64,000 bases of DNA from JAFNAG01 sp963721405 (GCA_963721405.1 CAVRJA010000014.1:868001-932000), one strand, 5' to 3'. Numbered from the stretch's first letter, positions 17,280 to 27,616 are shown. Numbers and translations are program-made. Notes: generated from the letters alone by a model not told the origin.

Positions 17280-19367
17280 TTACTCTTCGTCGTCGTCCAG
17301 CCCGGTGCCGAATTTCTTGATCAGGTCCTTCGAGACCTCGGCCGGCACGGGGACGTAGCGGTTGAACTCCATCGTGAATTCGGCCTTCCCCTGGCTCGAA
17401 GATCTCAGATCGGTGGAGTAGCCGAACATCTCCGAGAGCGGGACGTCGGCATCGACGCGCGCAAATCCCTCGGATTCGGCAGTGCCGACGATCATACCGC
17501 GGCGCTGCATGATCGTGCGCACAAACGCGCCCTGAAACTCGATCGGGCCCTCGACGGAGACCTTCATGAGCGGCTCCAGGATCTGCGGCCTGGCGCGATG
17601 ATAGACCTCGCGAAACGCGCCGCGGGCTGCGGCCTGGAAGGCATTGTCCGAGGAATCGACCGCGTGCGAGGCGCCATCGTTGATGACGACTCGAAGACCG
17701 GTGACGGGAAACCCGATCATCCGGCCTTTTCTCAACATGGAGCGGAAGCCTTTTTCAACCGAGGGGATGAATTCCCTCGGAATGGCCCCGCCGGTAATCT
17801 CGTCCACGAATTCGAAGTCGCCGGTTTCCAGGGGCTCGATGGTTCCCGCGATGCGGCCGTACTGGCCGGAACCGCCCGTTTGTTTCTTGTGGGTGTAGTT
17901 GAACTCGGCGCGCTGGCTGATCGCCTCGCGGTAAGCGACCTGCGGGGCGCCGGTTTCGACCTCGGCCCCGTACTCGCGCCTCATGCGCTCCACGTAAACG
18001 TCCAGGTGCAGTTCTCCCATCCCGGAAATGATCGTCTCGCCCGATTCGTCGTCAACCCGGGTCTTGAATGTCGGGTCCTCCTTGGTGAACCGGTTGAGCG
18101 CCTTGGCCAGGTTGGCCTGCATCTTCCGGTCTTTGGGCTTGATCGTCAGGTGGATCACCGGATCCGGCACGTGCATGGACGTCATCGCGACATTGATTTT
18201 TGCCGACGTGAAGGTGTCGCCCGAGGCGCAGTCGATTCCGAACAGGGCGACGATGTCTCCCCCGCACGACTCCGTGATGTCCTCCATTTCGCCGGCGTGC
18301 ATGCGCACGAGCCGCCCGACGCGCACGTCCTTGCCCGTCCGGCGGTTGATGATGCTGTCCCCCTTCTTGAGCGACCCCTGGTAGAGCCGGATGTAGGTGA
18401 GCTGGCCAAAGCGGGTCTCCTCCAGTTTGAAGGCGAGCGCCACGAGCGGCTTTGCAGGGTCCGGGACCACCGCGACCCTTGCTTCATCCTCGTCGAGGTC
18501 GAGCGCTTCATTGACTACTTCCAGCGGACTGGGCAGGTAGTCGGTCACGGCATCCAGGAGCGGTTGGACTCCCTTGTTCCTGTAAGCTGAGCCGAGAAAC
18601 ACGGGTGTCAATTTCAGTGAAATGGTTCCCTTGCGCGCCGCCGCATAAATGAGGTCCGGAGCGACCTTTTCCTCGAGGACCGCCTCGAGGAGCTCATCGG
18701 AAAACATGGAGACGGCCTCGAGCATCTCCTGGCGTTTCTCTTTGGCCTGCTCGAGCAGCGCGGCAGGGATGTCCTCCACACGGCGGATCTCGCCGTTCGC
18801 CCCGTCGAAGTAGCAGGCCTTCATGGTCACGAGGTCCACGACCCCCTCGAACTGCGCCTCGAGGCCGATCGGGATCTGCATGAGGACGGCGTTGTGCTTG
18901 AGCTTTTCGCGCAGCTGTTCGACGACCCGGAACGGGTTGGCTCCGGAACGATCCAGCTTGTTGATGAAAGCAACGCGAGGAACGTTGTAGCGGCGCATCT
19001 GCCGGTCGACGGTGAGCGACTGGGACTGCACGCCGGCGACGCCGCAGAGCACGAGCACCGCCCCGTCGAGGACGCGCAAAGAGCGCTCGACCTCGATCGT
19101 GAAATCGACGTGCCCCGGGGTGTCGATGATGTTGATGAAGTGGTCCCCCCACTCGCAGTACGTGGCGGCCGAGGCGATGGTGATCCCGCGCTCGCGCTCG
19201 AGCTCCATCGAGTCCATGGTCGCCCCCACGCCGTCCTTTCCCTTGACGTCGTGCATGACGCGGATCCTCTGGGTGTAATAAAGGATGCGCTCGGTCAGAG
19301 TGGTCTTGCCGGAATCGATGTGGGCGCTGATTCCGATGTTCCGTACGCGTTTCAGGTCGCTGATCAC
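17280..19367 (-). CDS. fusA: Translation elongation factor G, mitochondrial-EFG1/spdEFG-like
   Basis: 695 residues, full length, starting with GTG 19367. G1 motif AHIDSGKTT, G2 around RERGITI, G3 DTPGH, G4 NKLD, then domains II-V, with the domain IV loop region and a C-terminal LDDDEE tail. It catalyses GTP-driven ribosomal translocation. Sequence style is not that of the standard bacterial EF-G1 (AHIDAGKTTTTERILYYTG): ISAHIDSGKTTLTERILYY, VKGKDGVGATMDSMELERE and PVFLGSAYRNKGVQPLLDAV are typical of mitochondrial EFG1 and its bacterial spdEFG1 relatives. There is no rpsG, rpsL or tuf beside it, so this is not the str operon copy; a second EF-G elsewhere is likely. The RecA-like ATPase follows. 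Confidence 0.93.
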   Translation of the reverse strand: MISDLKRVRNIGISAHIDSGKTTLTERILYYTQRIRVMHDVKGKDGVGATMDSMELERERGITIASAATYCEWGDHFINIIDTPGHVDFTIEVERSLRVLDGAVLVLCGVAGVQSQSLTVDRQMRRYNVPRVAFINKLDRSGANPFRVVEQLREKLKHNAVLMQIPIGLEAQFEGVVDLVTMKACYFDGANGEIRRVEDIPAALLEQAKEKRQEMLEAVSMFSDELLEAVLEEKVAPDLIYAAARKGTISLKLTPVFLGSAYRNKGVQPLLDAVTDYLPSPLEVVNEALDLDEDEARVAVVPDPAKPLVALAFKLEETRFGQLTYIRLYQGSLKKGDSIINRRTGKDVRVGRLVRMHAGEMEDITESCGGDIVALFGIDCASGDTFTSAKINVAMTSMHVPDPVIHLTIKPKDRKMQANLAKALNRFTKEDPTFKTRVDDESGETIISGMGELHLDVYVERMRREYGAEVETGAPQVAYREAISQRAEFNYTHKKQTGGSGQYGRIAGTIEPLETGDFEFVDEITGGAIPREFIPSVEKGFRSMLRKGRMIGFPVTGLRVVINDGASHAVDSSDNAFQAAARGAFREVYHRARPQILEPLMKVSVEGPIEFQGAFVRTIMQRRGMIVGTAESEGFARVDADVPLSEMFGYSTDLRSSSQGKAEFTMEFNRYVPVPAEVSKDLIKKFGTGLDDDEE

Positions 19368-19794
19368 TTGCCTAACCTCTTTCTATATCCCTGTTCTCTC
19401 AAAAACGGGCATCAAATACTACCAGAAGTGTCAACCCGGAACCGCATGATTGGCCCTCGAGCCTGGATGCGCGAGTATGAACAGGGCATCATCCGCTCCC
19501 ATTCCACTGATCTCCAGAACCGCCTGCAACTCCGCCGGTCACCCGGAAGAGCCAATCTTCGCTGTCGGTGCCGCAACCACCATCGCGATCGGCGTTTGAG
19601 AAGTTCACTGCCGACAACCGATTGCGATCGCCATCGGTTTTCGATTGGTTCCACCGAATGCGGTCACGATCTCGATCTCCGATCGTGATTGCGCCGTCGC
19701 CGTTACTCAGAATCAATCTCAGTTTTGCGCCTGCGGAGGGGCGACTCGATAAACTTCTTGCCTGCCCGACGCATAGCTCCTATTCTCGGAATTG
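19368..19794. other. Divergent promoter region with a GATCG-rich degenerate repeat
   Basis: 427 bases between two divergent genes. From about 19578 to 19700 it contains many variants of CGATCG/CGATCT/GCGATC hexamers in both orientations (CATCGCGATCGGCG, ATTGCGATCGCCATCGG, TCACGATCTCGATCTCC), weaker in register than the other arrays in this window. No gene supported. Confidence 0.5.
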
Positions 19795-21604
19795 ATGAGC
19801 CTCGAAATCGGCGTGGTTCTGGGCATCCTGGCGGGTGCGGTGATTATGTTCATCACCGGCAAGTACGGTCCGGATGTTGTTGCGATGTTGACGGTAATGG
19901 CTCTGATCCTCAGCGGTACCCTGGATGCCGCCGATGCGCTGGCTGGGTTCGGCAATCCCGCCGTCGTCACGATTGCCGCCATTTTCCTCGTGACCACAGG
20001 CGTGACGAACACGGGCATTGCCGCCTGGATCGGCAAGTACCTTCTGCGCACTGCCGGCAACAGCGAAGGAAGGCTGATTGCGTTGACCATGGCTGCCTCC
20101 GCCACGCTCTCATTGGTCATGAACAACATTGCTTCCGCGTCGGTGCTTCTCCCCGGTCTGACAGGCATCGCTCGACAGACTCGAATCCGCTCTTCAATGC
20201 TATTGATCCCGCTCTCTTTCGGCACGCTGCTCGGCGGCATGGCGACTCTGTTCACTACCGTCAACCTGCTGGCCAACAGCGCGTTGCGCCAGAAAGGGCT
20301 GGAGCCGTTCAGCCTCTGGGAATTCTTCCGCATCGGCAGCATTCTGACCATCGCGGGGATCGTATTCATGGCGACCCTGGGGCGGAAACTCCTGCCCGAT
20401 TATCCCCCGAAGGAGATCACGCCGGTTCGACGACTTCCCGGAAGATCTGGCAAAACTCTACCACTTGCCGGAGCAGGTGATGGAAGCTCGCATTCTGGCG
20501 GGATCGCCGCTGGACGGCAAGACCGTCGCCGAAAACCGGTTGGACGAAACCTACAATCTCAACCTGCTCGGCATTCTCCGGGGAGGCCGGATCAAGCTGG
20601 TACCTGGCCGCGATGAAGTCCTGCGCGCCGGTGACGGGTTGATTATTGAAGGCGAGGCGGGAGTCCTCCAGCAGACGCAGGAGGGCCTCGGACTCGTGTT
20701 TACGCCTTCCGGCCCGATGTCGCGCATAGAACTCGCCGATCGGGACATCGGCGTGGCCGAAATTGTCATCTCCCCCCATGCCGACATTGTCGGCAAGTCT
20801 CTACGGGACATCCAGTTTCGCGAGAAATTCTCGCTGGCGGTGCTTGCCCTCCTGCGGGACGGCAAACCCGTCGAGCGCAGCCTGCAGGACCTGCCGCTGC
20901 GTTTCGGCGATTCGTTGCTGGTGCAGGGGGCGCGCCCGCGCCTGAAGTTGTTGCGGGCCGAGAGAAACTTCATCGTGGTCGAAGAACCCGATTGCGCCGA
21001 GGAAGCGGTCCGCCGCGAAATGGCTCCGTGGGCAGTGACAGGCCTGGCGCTTATGCTCGTTCTGGCAGGCTTGGGTACATTGGGAATCGCGGCGGCATCC
21101 CTGGCCGGCGCCCTGGTAATGATTCTGTCAGGCGCCGTGAAAATGGAAGAGGCCTACCAGGCAATCGAGTGGAAGGCGGTGGTCATGATCGGGGGCATGC
21201 TCTCGATGGGAGCTGCGCTTGATAAGAGCGGAGCTGCGGTGCTGATCTCCCACTACCTGTTGCACGCGTTTGCTCCGCTGGGGCATTTTGCAGTTCTGGC
21301 CGGATTCTTCCTGATTCCGATGCTTCTGGCACAGGTCTTGTCCGGCGCTGCCACCGTGGTTTTGATCGCACCGGTCGCGCTGAGCGCCGCAGATCAACTG
21401 CACATCAGCGCCTATCCGCTGCTTATGGCCGTCATACTCGGCGTCTCCTGTGCCTTTCTGACTCCTGTCAGCCACCCTGCCAACGTGCTGATTATGGGTC
21501 CTGGAGGATACAAGTTTGGCGATTATGCGCGGGTCGGAGGGTACCTGACCGGGATCATCTTCGTGCTTGTGATGATTCTGATTCCCCTCTTCTGGCCGCT
21601 TTAA
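19795..21604 (+). pseudogene. SLC13/CitT-type anion transporter with RCK_C domains, broken by a frameshift
   Basis: Two frames together make one approximately 600-residue transporter. The first (ATG 19795) supplies about six membrane segments and the motif MNNIASASVLLPG; the second continues with FDDFPEDLAKLYHLPEQVMEARILAG in pieces, two TrkA_C/RCK_C-like cytoplasmic domains (SPLDGKTVAENRL and IVGKSLRDIQFREKF), and further membrane segments ending VSHPANVLIMGPGGY. The shift lies near 20424 (between EITP and FDDFP) and corresponds to one extra or two missing bases. Members move sulfate, dicarboxylates or other anions with sodium. If it is a sequencing artefact, the gene is intact. It ends in a TTAA shared with the convergent GAF gene. 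Confidence 0.82.
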
Positions 21605-22611
21605 CGCTCTTCGATCGGCTGCCAGCCTTCCTCGTCGGGCCGCAAACGATCGGCCTTCCGTTTGCTTTCATCGTAGAGCTGCGCGTTTTCAATTGCGATT
21701 GCGCCCAGGCTCGCGATCGCCTGGATAAAAGCGATCTCATCCTCGCTGAACCGGTGCGGCTGGGCGGAATACACCCTCATTACCCCGATGACCCTGGCCC
21801 CCCCGTGAGTCCGGTCCGGGACGGTCAGCGGTAGGGCGTGCGCGGATTGTATCCCCTCCTCAAGCACCTCCCGGGGATACTGAAAGCCGATTCCCGTGGC
21901 GACATCCGTGATGGTGACTGGCTCTCCCCTGAGCACCGTCTGGTCAACCGCGCTTCGTTCGACGGCGACTTCGCCCTTGTTCAGATATACCTGGCTGAGG
22001 CCGGTGGCGGCGACCAGTTCGAGATGCCTCCCGGTCGAATCGAGCAGCCGGATGATTCCACCCTTGTAGTTGAGTTCGTCGACGGTACGGCGCAGGATGG
22101 CGGTGAGAACTTCCTGCAGCCCGACCGACGAGCTGATCTGCACGGAGATGCTGCGCAAAGCCTCCATGTGTTGCGCCTCGATCAACGCCCGTGCGGTAAG
22201 CCTGGCCGCCGCCTGCAGAAAGTGCTTTTCCTGCTCGTTCGCCGTCCTTGATTCGGCCGAAAACACCCGCAGGACGCCGATCACCCGGTCCCTGAGGGCG
22301 AGCGGCGCAGCCAGAAGGCTGCCGATTCCCTCGGCTGCCGCCTGGTGATGAAATTGGAAGCGGGGATCGCTGCACGCGTCGGCGATGTCGACAACGCATC
22401 CGGCGAGAACCTCGCGGTCCAGTTCGCTCTTTTCGATCTCAACGGGACCTCTGTCCAGGTAGGTGTCGCTGAGTCCGACCGCGCCTGTCAGCACCAGTGT
22501 GCGACGCTCGGCATCGACCAGGCGCACCAGCGCTCCCTTGTACCCCAGATTGTCCACTATGGCCCGGAGGATGGAGTGGACCACATTCTGCCATTTCGCC
22601 GTAGGATTCAT
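21601..22611 (-). CDS. Double GAF-domain protein
   Basis: 336 residues with two GAF domains (about 5-150 and 165-320), each showing the family pattern: GALVRLVDAERRTLVL, GSLLAAPLALRDRVIGVLRVFS, then GGIIRLLDSTGRHLEL, HALPLTVPD and VIGVMRVYSAQPHRFSEDE. GAF domains bind small ligands or chromophores. No kinase, cyclase or output domain is attached, so it is a stand-alone sensor or an adaptor. The frame stays open upstream of the ATG with GAF-like residues (CRTISEIADAM) but offers no start codon before a TAA, so the protein may have lost its N-terminal part. It overlaps the stop of the convergent transporter by 4 bases. Confidence 0.82.
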   Translation of the reverse strand: MNPTAKWQNVVHSILRAIVDNLGYKGALVRLVDAERRTLVLTGAVGLSDTYLDRGPVEIEKSELDREVLAGCVVDIADACSDPRFQFHHQAAAEGIGSLLAAPLALRDRVIGVLRVFSAESRTANEQEKHFLQAAARLTARALIEAQHMEALRSISVQISSSVGLQEVLTAILRRTVDELNYKGGIIRLLDSTGRHLELVAATGLSQVYLNKGEVAVERSAVDQTVLRGEPVTITDVATGIGFQYPREVLEEGIQSAHALPLTVPDRTHGGARVIGVMRVYSAQPHRFSEDEIAFIQAIASLGAIAIENAQLYDESKRKADRLRPDEEGWQPIEER

Positions 22612-22828
22612 GGCGTCCGCGATTTCGGAGATCGTGCGGCACTGGCGCCCCGCGGCCGGTCTCGGAGTGAGCGACTTTCTCCCGGCATCGAGATCCCTCC
22701 GTTACGTTGCTCAAGGGGAGCAAAGTTAAGAAGATTATAGGGTGCCGGAGGTCCCCCGGTCAAATCGCCGGTAGCGCATGTGGCCTGCCTCGAGCCTCCG
22801 GGTCCTGGTGGCTGGCTTGTGGGCCTGT

Positions 22829-23026
22829 CTAGCATGTCTTCTTGGCCAGCCCGATCTTCTGGAGAATATTCTCCATAAGGCACCAGCGCGTAAGCGCCGA
22901 CTGGAAAAGATTCGCTCCGACGAATGCCGTAAACCAGAGCCAGAGCGGATTGACCCAATGCGCCAGGGCCAGGCTGATCAATACGAAAGACCCGGCAATC
23001 AAACGAATCCATCTTTCCATGCTCAT
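22829..23026 (-). CDS. DUF2892 inner-membrane protein
   Basis: 65 residues from ATG 23026 (MSMERWIRLIAGSF), with GAGGAG 8 bases upstream; a start at 23053 is open but less well supported. Two membrane segments (IAGSFVLISLALAH and WLWFTAFVGANLFQS) followed by the family ending LTRWCLMENILQKIGL with its conserved Cys. DUF2892 proteins resemble the membrane anchor of YgaP. It is the last gene after the RND pump, 97 bases downstream, on the same strand. Such small proteins commonly accompany ArsR-controlled RND systems, but the biochemical role is unknown. Confidence 0.85.
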   Translation of the reverse strand: MSMERWIRLIAGSFVLISLALAHWVNPLWLWFTAFVGANLFQSALTRWCLMENILQKIGLAKKTC

Positions 23027-23122
23027 TTGTGCACTCCTCAAAAACCCGGGCATTGTCCGCCCGATGATGTAGACGCTTCAGTTTGCCGGTGGTTACCCGG
23101 CCGTTGCGGGCACCACTAGCAG

Positions 23123-26100
23123 TCATGCTTGTCCTCCTGAAAGGGCCGCAGGCGCAGCCGGTGAAGGGCTATGTCTGAGTTCGCGCTGACGCATCATGTA
23201 GAACAGGACCGGGACCGTCATCCGGCTCAGCAGCAGCGATGCCACCTCTCCGGCCATCAGCGAGATGGCCAGGCCCTGGAAGATCGGGTCGAACAGGATG
23301 ACGGCGGACCCGACCACGACCGCGGCCGCAGTCAGCATCATCGGCCGGAAGCGGACTGCGCCGGCGTCCACGACCGCTTGTCTCAAGGGTTCGCCCATCC
23401 TGAGCCGCAACTCGATGAAATCCACCAGGATGATCGAATTCCGGACCACGATTCCTGCGCCCGCGATGAACCCGATCATCGAAGTTGCCGTGAAGAACGC
23501 CCCCATGATCCAGTGTCCCGGCAGGATGCCCACCAGAGAGAAGGGAATCGCGGCCATGATGACCAGGGGAGTCTTGAAACTCTGGAACCAGGCCACCACC
23601 AGGATATAGATCAGGACGAGCACCGCGGCGAAAGCCAGCCCGAGGTCACGGAAGACCTCATACGTGATGTGCCATTCCCCATCCCATTTCATCGCCAGCT
23701 TGTCGCTGTCCGCAGGCTGTTGAGCGGTAAACGTCTGCAGACGGTACCCTTCCGGGAGCGGCTTGGACGTCAACTCCGAATCCAATCGCAGGATCGGGTA
23801 GACCGGGCTCTCCTCCCTGCCGGCTACATCGGCGGTGACGTAGACGACGGGCATGAGATTCTTGTGATAAATGCTCACGTCACGGACGGATTTTTCCCAG
23901 GTTCCCAATTCGGCCAGAGGCACCAGGCGCCCCGTGGAAGAAGCGATGCGCAGGTTGTTGAGTTCCTCCATGCGGCTGCGCTCCGCCAGAGGCAGGCGTA
24001 GATTCAGCGCCACGTCTTCCGCTTCGCGCGGCAGGTGCGCGAGCCCCACTTCCGCTCCGCTCAGCCCCAGCTGTACGGTCTGCTGAATTTCGGCCAGTGA
24101 AACGCCGGCCAGCGAAGCCTTCAGCCGGTCCACCCGGAAGCGTATCTCCGGCTGCGGGTCTTCCACATACCAGTCGACGTCGACGACGCCGGGGGTCTTG
24201 TCCAGGGTGTCGCGGATCTCCCTGGCGAGTGAAATCTGGCGATCATAGTCGGGCCCGTAGACCTCGGCGACCAGGGTCTGGAGCACCGGCGGACCCGGCG
24301 GAACTTCCGCGACCTTTATCCGGGCGCCATAACGCCTGGCGACGGGGTCCAGCAGCGCCCTGGTCCTGAGCGCGATCGCATGGCTCTGTGCGGAACGGTC
24401 CCCCTTGGACGTCAGGTTTACCTGGATATCGGCGACGTTCGGCCCCTGGCGCAGGTAGTAGTGGCGCACGAGGCCGTTGAAATTGAACGGGGACGCGGTC
24501 CCTATATAGGTCTCCAGATCGGTAATCTCCGGCACCTGGGCGAGCTGGGCGGCAAGATCGCGCGTGACGGCGGCCGTCTTCTCCAGGCTGGTCCCCTCGG
24601 GCATGTCGACGATGATCTGGAACTCGCTCTTGTTGTCAAACGGGAGCATCTTGACGATGACCAGGCGGAAATAGACCAGGCTCATCGCGATCACGAGGAG
24701 CGTGGAGACCAGCGCGAGGAATCCCCACTGGTTTCTGCTTTTTGACAGGAGAGACCCCATGAACCTGCGGTAGAGCCGCGTGCTCCAGGTCTCACCTTCG
24801 CCGGCTTCGTAATGTGAGCCTCCCCCGCCTCTGAAAAATTTCGACGCCGCCCAGGGGGTGATGACAAAGGCCACCAGCAGGGAAAAGATCATGGCTGCCG
24901 ACGCCCCGATCGGGATGGGACGCATGTAGGGCCCCATCAGCCCGCGCACCATCGCCATGGGCAGAATGGCGGCAATCACGGTGAAGGTCGCGAGGATGGT
25001 GGGATTGCCGACCTCGTCGACTGCTTCGACGGCCACGTCGATGAATCGTTTGTCCCGGTTCTGCGGAAGGCGCCTGTGGCGCACGATGTTCTCAATCACG
25101 ACGATGGCGTCGTCCACCAGGATGCCGATGGAGAAGATCAGGGCGAACAGCGTGATGCGGTTCAGCGTGTACCCGTAGAGGAGGAAGACGACCAGGGTCA
25201 GGGCCAGCGTGACCGGGATCGCCACCGCCACGACCCCGGCTTCCCGGAACCCGAGGATCAGCCAGATCAGCAGCGTGACTGAAAGGATCGCGATCATCAT
25301 GTGCAGCAGGAGTTCGTTCGACTTCTCCGCCGCGGTCTCCCCGTAGTTGCGCGTGACCGTCATCTCCAGGTTCGAAGGGAAGTACCTGGCCCGGAACGCT
25401 TCGGCCCGCTTCAGCACCGCCTCCGAAAGCGCCACGGCATTCTTCCCCTTGCGCTTGGCGAAGGAAATCGTCACCGCGGGGCTCAGCCCGGTCGCCGGGA
25501 ACCGGGCGGATGCCTGCTCTCCGGCCGGCGTTTGCGCATGCCCTGCCTCGACGCGAATCCCCTTGGTTGCGGCTGCCGGTCCCGGCGTGAACAGGACGTA
25601 GTCTTTCGGTTCTTCCGGGCCGTCCATGATCCGGGCGACGTCGCGGAGGTAGACGGGCATGTCGTTGTGAATGCCCACCACCAGGCTGGCCAGGTCGTCG
25701 GCGGAACGCAGGTAGCCGTCGAGGTGGACCGCGACGGCCGCGTTTCCGGAGATCAGTGTGCCGGCATCGGCTTCACGATTTTCCAGCTGCAGCAGGCCCC
25801 TGACCTGGGTAACGCCGATGCCGAAAGCCGCCATCTGAACCGGGTCGAATTCGACCAGGAGCTCGCGCCGCTGCCCGCCGATGAGCTGGGTCGCGGAGAT
25901 GTCCGGGATCTGCTGCAGGTCGTTGCGCAGCTCGGCGGCGGCGCGCCTTATCTGGAAGCCGTCCATCTGGTTGCTCCAGAGGGTCAACGCCAGGAAGGGG
26001 ACGTCGTCGATGGAACGCGGTTTGATCAGCGGCTGCGAGGCGCCGGGCGGGATCAGGTCGAAGTTGGCGAGCATCTTCTGGTTGAGCCGCACGATGCTCT

Positions 26101-26425
26101 TTTCCTCGTCCTCCCCCACGTAGAAGCGCACGATCGCCACGGCCGCGCCCGGGCTCGAAGTGCTGTAGATATACTCCACTCCGGGGATTTCCCAGAGCAG
26201 CCGCTCCATCGGTTTCGTGACCCGGGTTTCGACTTCCTTCGCCGACGCGCCGGGCAGCGCCACGAAGACATCGATCATGGGCACGATGATCTGCGGCTCT
26301 TCCTCCCTGGGCAGGAAAATCACGGCGGCCGTACCCATGGCGATCGAAGCGATCAGGATCAGGGGCGTGAGCTTCGAATTGATAAACGCATGCGCGAGTC
26401 TGCCTGCTACCTGCGGTCTGCTCAT
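23123..26425 (-). CDS. RND efflux transporter permease
   Basis: 1100 residues: an N-terminal membrane segment (LTPLILIASIAMGTAAVIF), two large periplasmic loops and two groups of six membrane helices, as in AcrB/CzcA-type pumps. Characteristic stretches include LPREEEPQI, GASAKEVETRVTKPMERLL, VYLRDVARI, IGILVDDAIVVIENIVRHRR (in pieces), GLAFAAVLVLIYILVVAWF and IGFIAGAGIVVRNSIILVDF. It exports substrates across both membranes using the proton gradient, with the adaptor and TolC proteins encoded just upstream. The ATG overlaps the adaptor stop codon (TAATG), indicating translational coupling. No CzcA metal-site signature is obvious, so the substrate is uncertain; an ArsR sensor at the operon head suggests a metal, thiol or sulfur-type signal. 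Confidence 0.93.
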   Translation of the reverse strand: MSRPQVAGRLAHAFINSKLTPLILIASIAMGTAAVIFLPREEEPQIIVPMIDVFVALPGASAKEVETRVTKPMERLLWEIPGVEYIYSTSSPGAAVAIVRFYVGEDEEKSIVRLNQKMLANFDLIPPGASQPLIKPRSIDDVPFLALTLWSNQMDGFQIRRAAAELRNDLQQIPDISATQLIGGQRRELLVEFDPVQMAAFGIGVTQVRGLLQLENREADAGTLISGNAAVAVHLDGYLRSADDLASLVVGIHNDMPVYLRDVARIMDGPEEPKDYVLFTPGPAAATKGIRVEAGHAQTPAGEQASARFPATGLSPAVTISFAKRKGKNAVALSEAVLKRAEAFRARYFPSNLEMTVTRNYGETAAEKSNELLLHMMIAILSVTLLIWLILGFREAGVVAVAIPVTLALTLVVFLLYGYTLNRITLFALIFSIGILVDDAIVVIENIVRHRRLPQNRDKRFIDVAVEAVDEVGNPTILATFTVIAAILPMAMVRGLMGPYMRPIPIGASAAMIFSLLVAFVITPWAASKFFRGGGGSHYEAGEGETWSTRLYRRFMGSLLSKSRNQWGFLALVSTLLVIAMSLVYFRLVIVKMLPFDNKSEFQIIVDMPEGTSLEKTAAVTRDLAAQLAQVPEITDLETYIGTASPFNFNGLVRHYYLRQGPNVADIQVNLTSKGDRSAQSHAIALRTRALLDPVARRYGARIKVAEVPPGPPVLQTLVAEVYGPDYDRQISLAREIRDTLDKTPGVVDVDWYVEDPQPEIRFRVDRLKASLAGVSLAEIQQTVQLGLSGAEVGLAHLPREAEDVALNLRLPLAERSRMEELNNLRIASSTGRLVPLAELGTWEKSVRDVSIYHKNLMPVVYVTADVAGREESPVYPILRLDSELTSKPLPEGYRLQTFTAQQPADSDKLAMKWDGEWHITYEVFRDLGLAFAAVLVLIYILVVAWFQSFKTPLVIMAAIPFSLVGILPGHWIMGAFFTATSMIGFIAGAGIVVRNSIILVDFIELRLRMGEPLRQAVVDAGAVRFRPMMLTAAAVVVGSAVILFDPIFQGLAISLMAGEVASLLLSRMTVPVLFYMMRQRELRHSPSPAAPAALSGGQA

Positions 26426-27616
26426 TACCGGATCTCCAGAGAAACACCATCCGTGATCTGATCGGTGAGTTTTGCGACGATCCGTTCTCCGGGCTCGATT
26501 CCTGCGAGGATCTCGGCCCTCCCGGCATCATAGGGAGTGGTCTTGACGAGCCGGAAGCGCGCCTGGGATGCGCTGTCTGCGACAAAGACGCCCGTCAGCT
26601 GCCCGTTTTCACGGACTGCCTGCCGGGGCACCAGGAGCAGCCTGCCGGCTCCCTCTGGGGATCTGGACGGTGACATAGCTGCCCGAGACCGCCGCAAATC
26701 CGGACGGCAGGTCCACTTTGAACTGGACGGTGTGGCTGCCGGGATCGGAGAAGGGAATGATCTCGGCGACGCGGCCCTGTACCGAAGCCTGCGCCTGGTC
26801 CGGGATGCGGACCGTGACCTCGAGGCCGTTGCGCAAGTGGCCCGCATCCGTCGCGGGCAGGCTCGCTAAAACCTGCGGACGTGCAATCGATTCAAGGGTG
26901 ATCAGGGAACCCCCGGGGAAAATGGCGCTGCCGGGATCGACGCTGCGCTCCACGACTCTGCCGGACGAAGGCGCCTTGACCACGGTCCAGCCGACATAGA
27001 CGTCCGCGCGGCTCAACTGGGCGCTGGCCTGGGCGATGCGGGCTTCGACCTGGCGGAGACGGTCTTCCGACGCCGCCGCCATGGCCTCTTTTGCCGCCAG
27101 GTCCGCGGCCGCCGCGTCGCGCCGTGCGCGCACCTCGTCCAGCTCCTGCGGCGCAACCGAACGGCTCGCCGAAAGTTTCTGATAGCGCGCGAACGTGCTA
27201 TTGGCCAGGTCTACGGACGACTGGGCCGCAGTCCGCATGCTCTGCGCCATCTGCGCCCCTTTCCCGGCTTCGGCAAGCGAGGCCTGCGCTTCCGCCATGC
27301 TGGCCTTTGCGCCCTCTCTCTGGCTCTCGGCATCCCTCGCATCCAGGGTTACCAGGACCTCTCCCGCCTGCACTGTTTCCCCCGCGCGCGCCCGGACTTC
27401 ACGAACGAACCCGTTGATCTGCGATGAAAGCACGACCCGGTCCCGTGATTGCACGCTGCCGGGGACTTCCATGACGGCGGGCACGGTTTCACTCTGCACG
27501 GTGATGACCTCCGCCTGAACGGGCTTCGCCGGAGCGGCGGTTTGAGTCGGCCCGCTGCAGGCGGCAAACAGCAGAGCGCCCGCTAAGATCGGAAGTGCTG
27601 AATAGAAGTTTCGCAT
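26425..27616 (-). pseudogene. RND efflux periplasmic adaptor (membrane fusion protein), frameshifted near its end
   Basis: Starts MRNFYSALPILAGALLFAAC: a lipoprotein signal with a lipobox Cys, with GGGGTGAG before ATG 27616 (an ATG at 27658 overlapping the tolC stop is also open). The lipoyl-like and coiled-coil hairpin regions (VQSRDRVVLSSQINGFV, then Ala/Gln-rich helices) and the beta-barrel domain follow to SYVTVQIP. There the frame must shift near 26662 to continue with EGAGRLLLVPRQAVREN and GIEPGERIVAKLTDQ to the stop at 26425. One surplus base in a CCCAGAG context explains it. The distal frame keeps good conservation, so a sequence error or very recent mutation is plausible. It links the RND pump to TolC. 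Confidence 0.88.

Noticed and set aside
22608..23126. 172-codon reverse frame over the DUF2892 gene and the GAF gene start
   Set aside because: Overlaps two genes with better evidence in other frames and has no motif.
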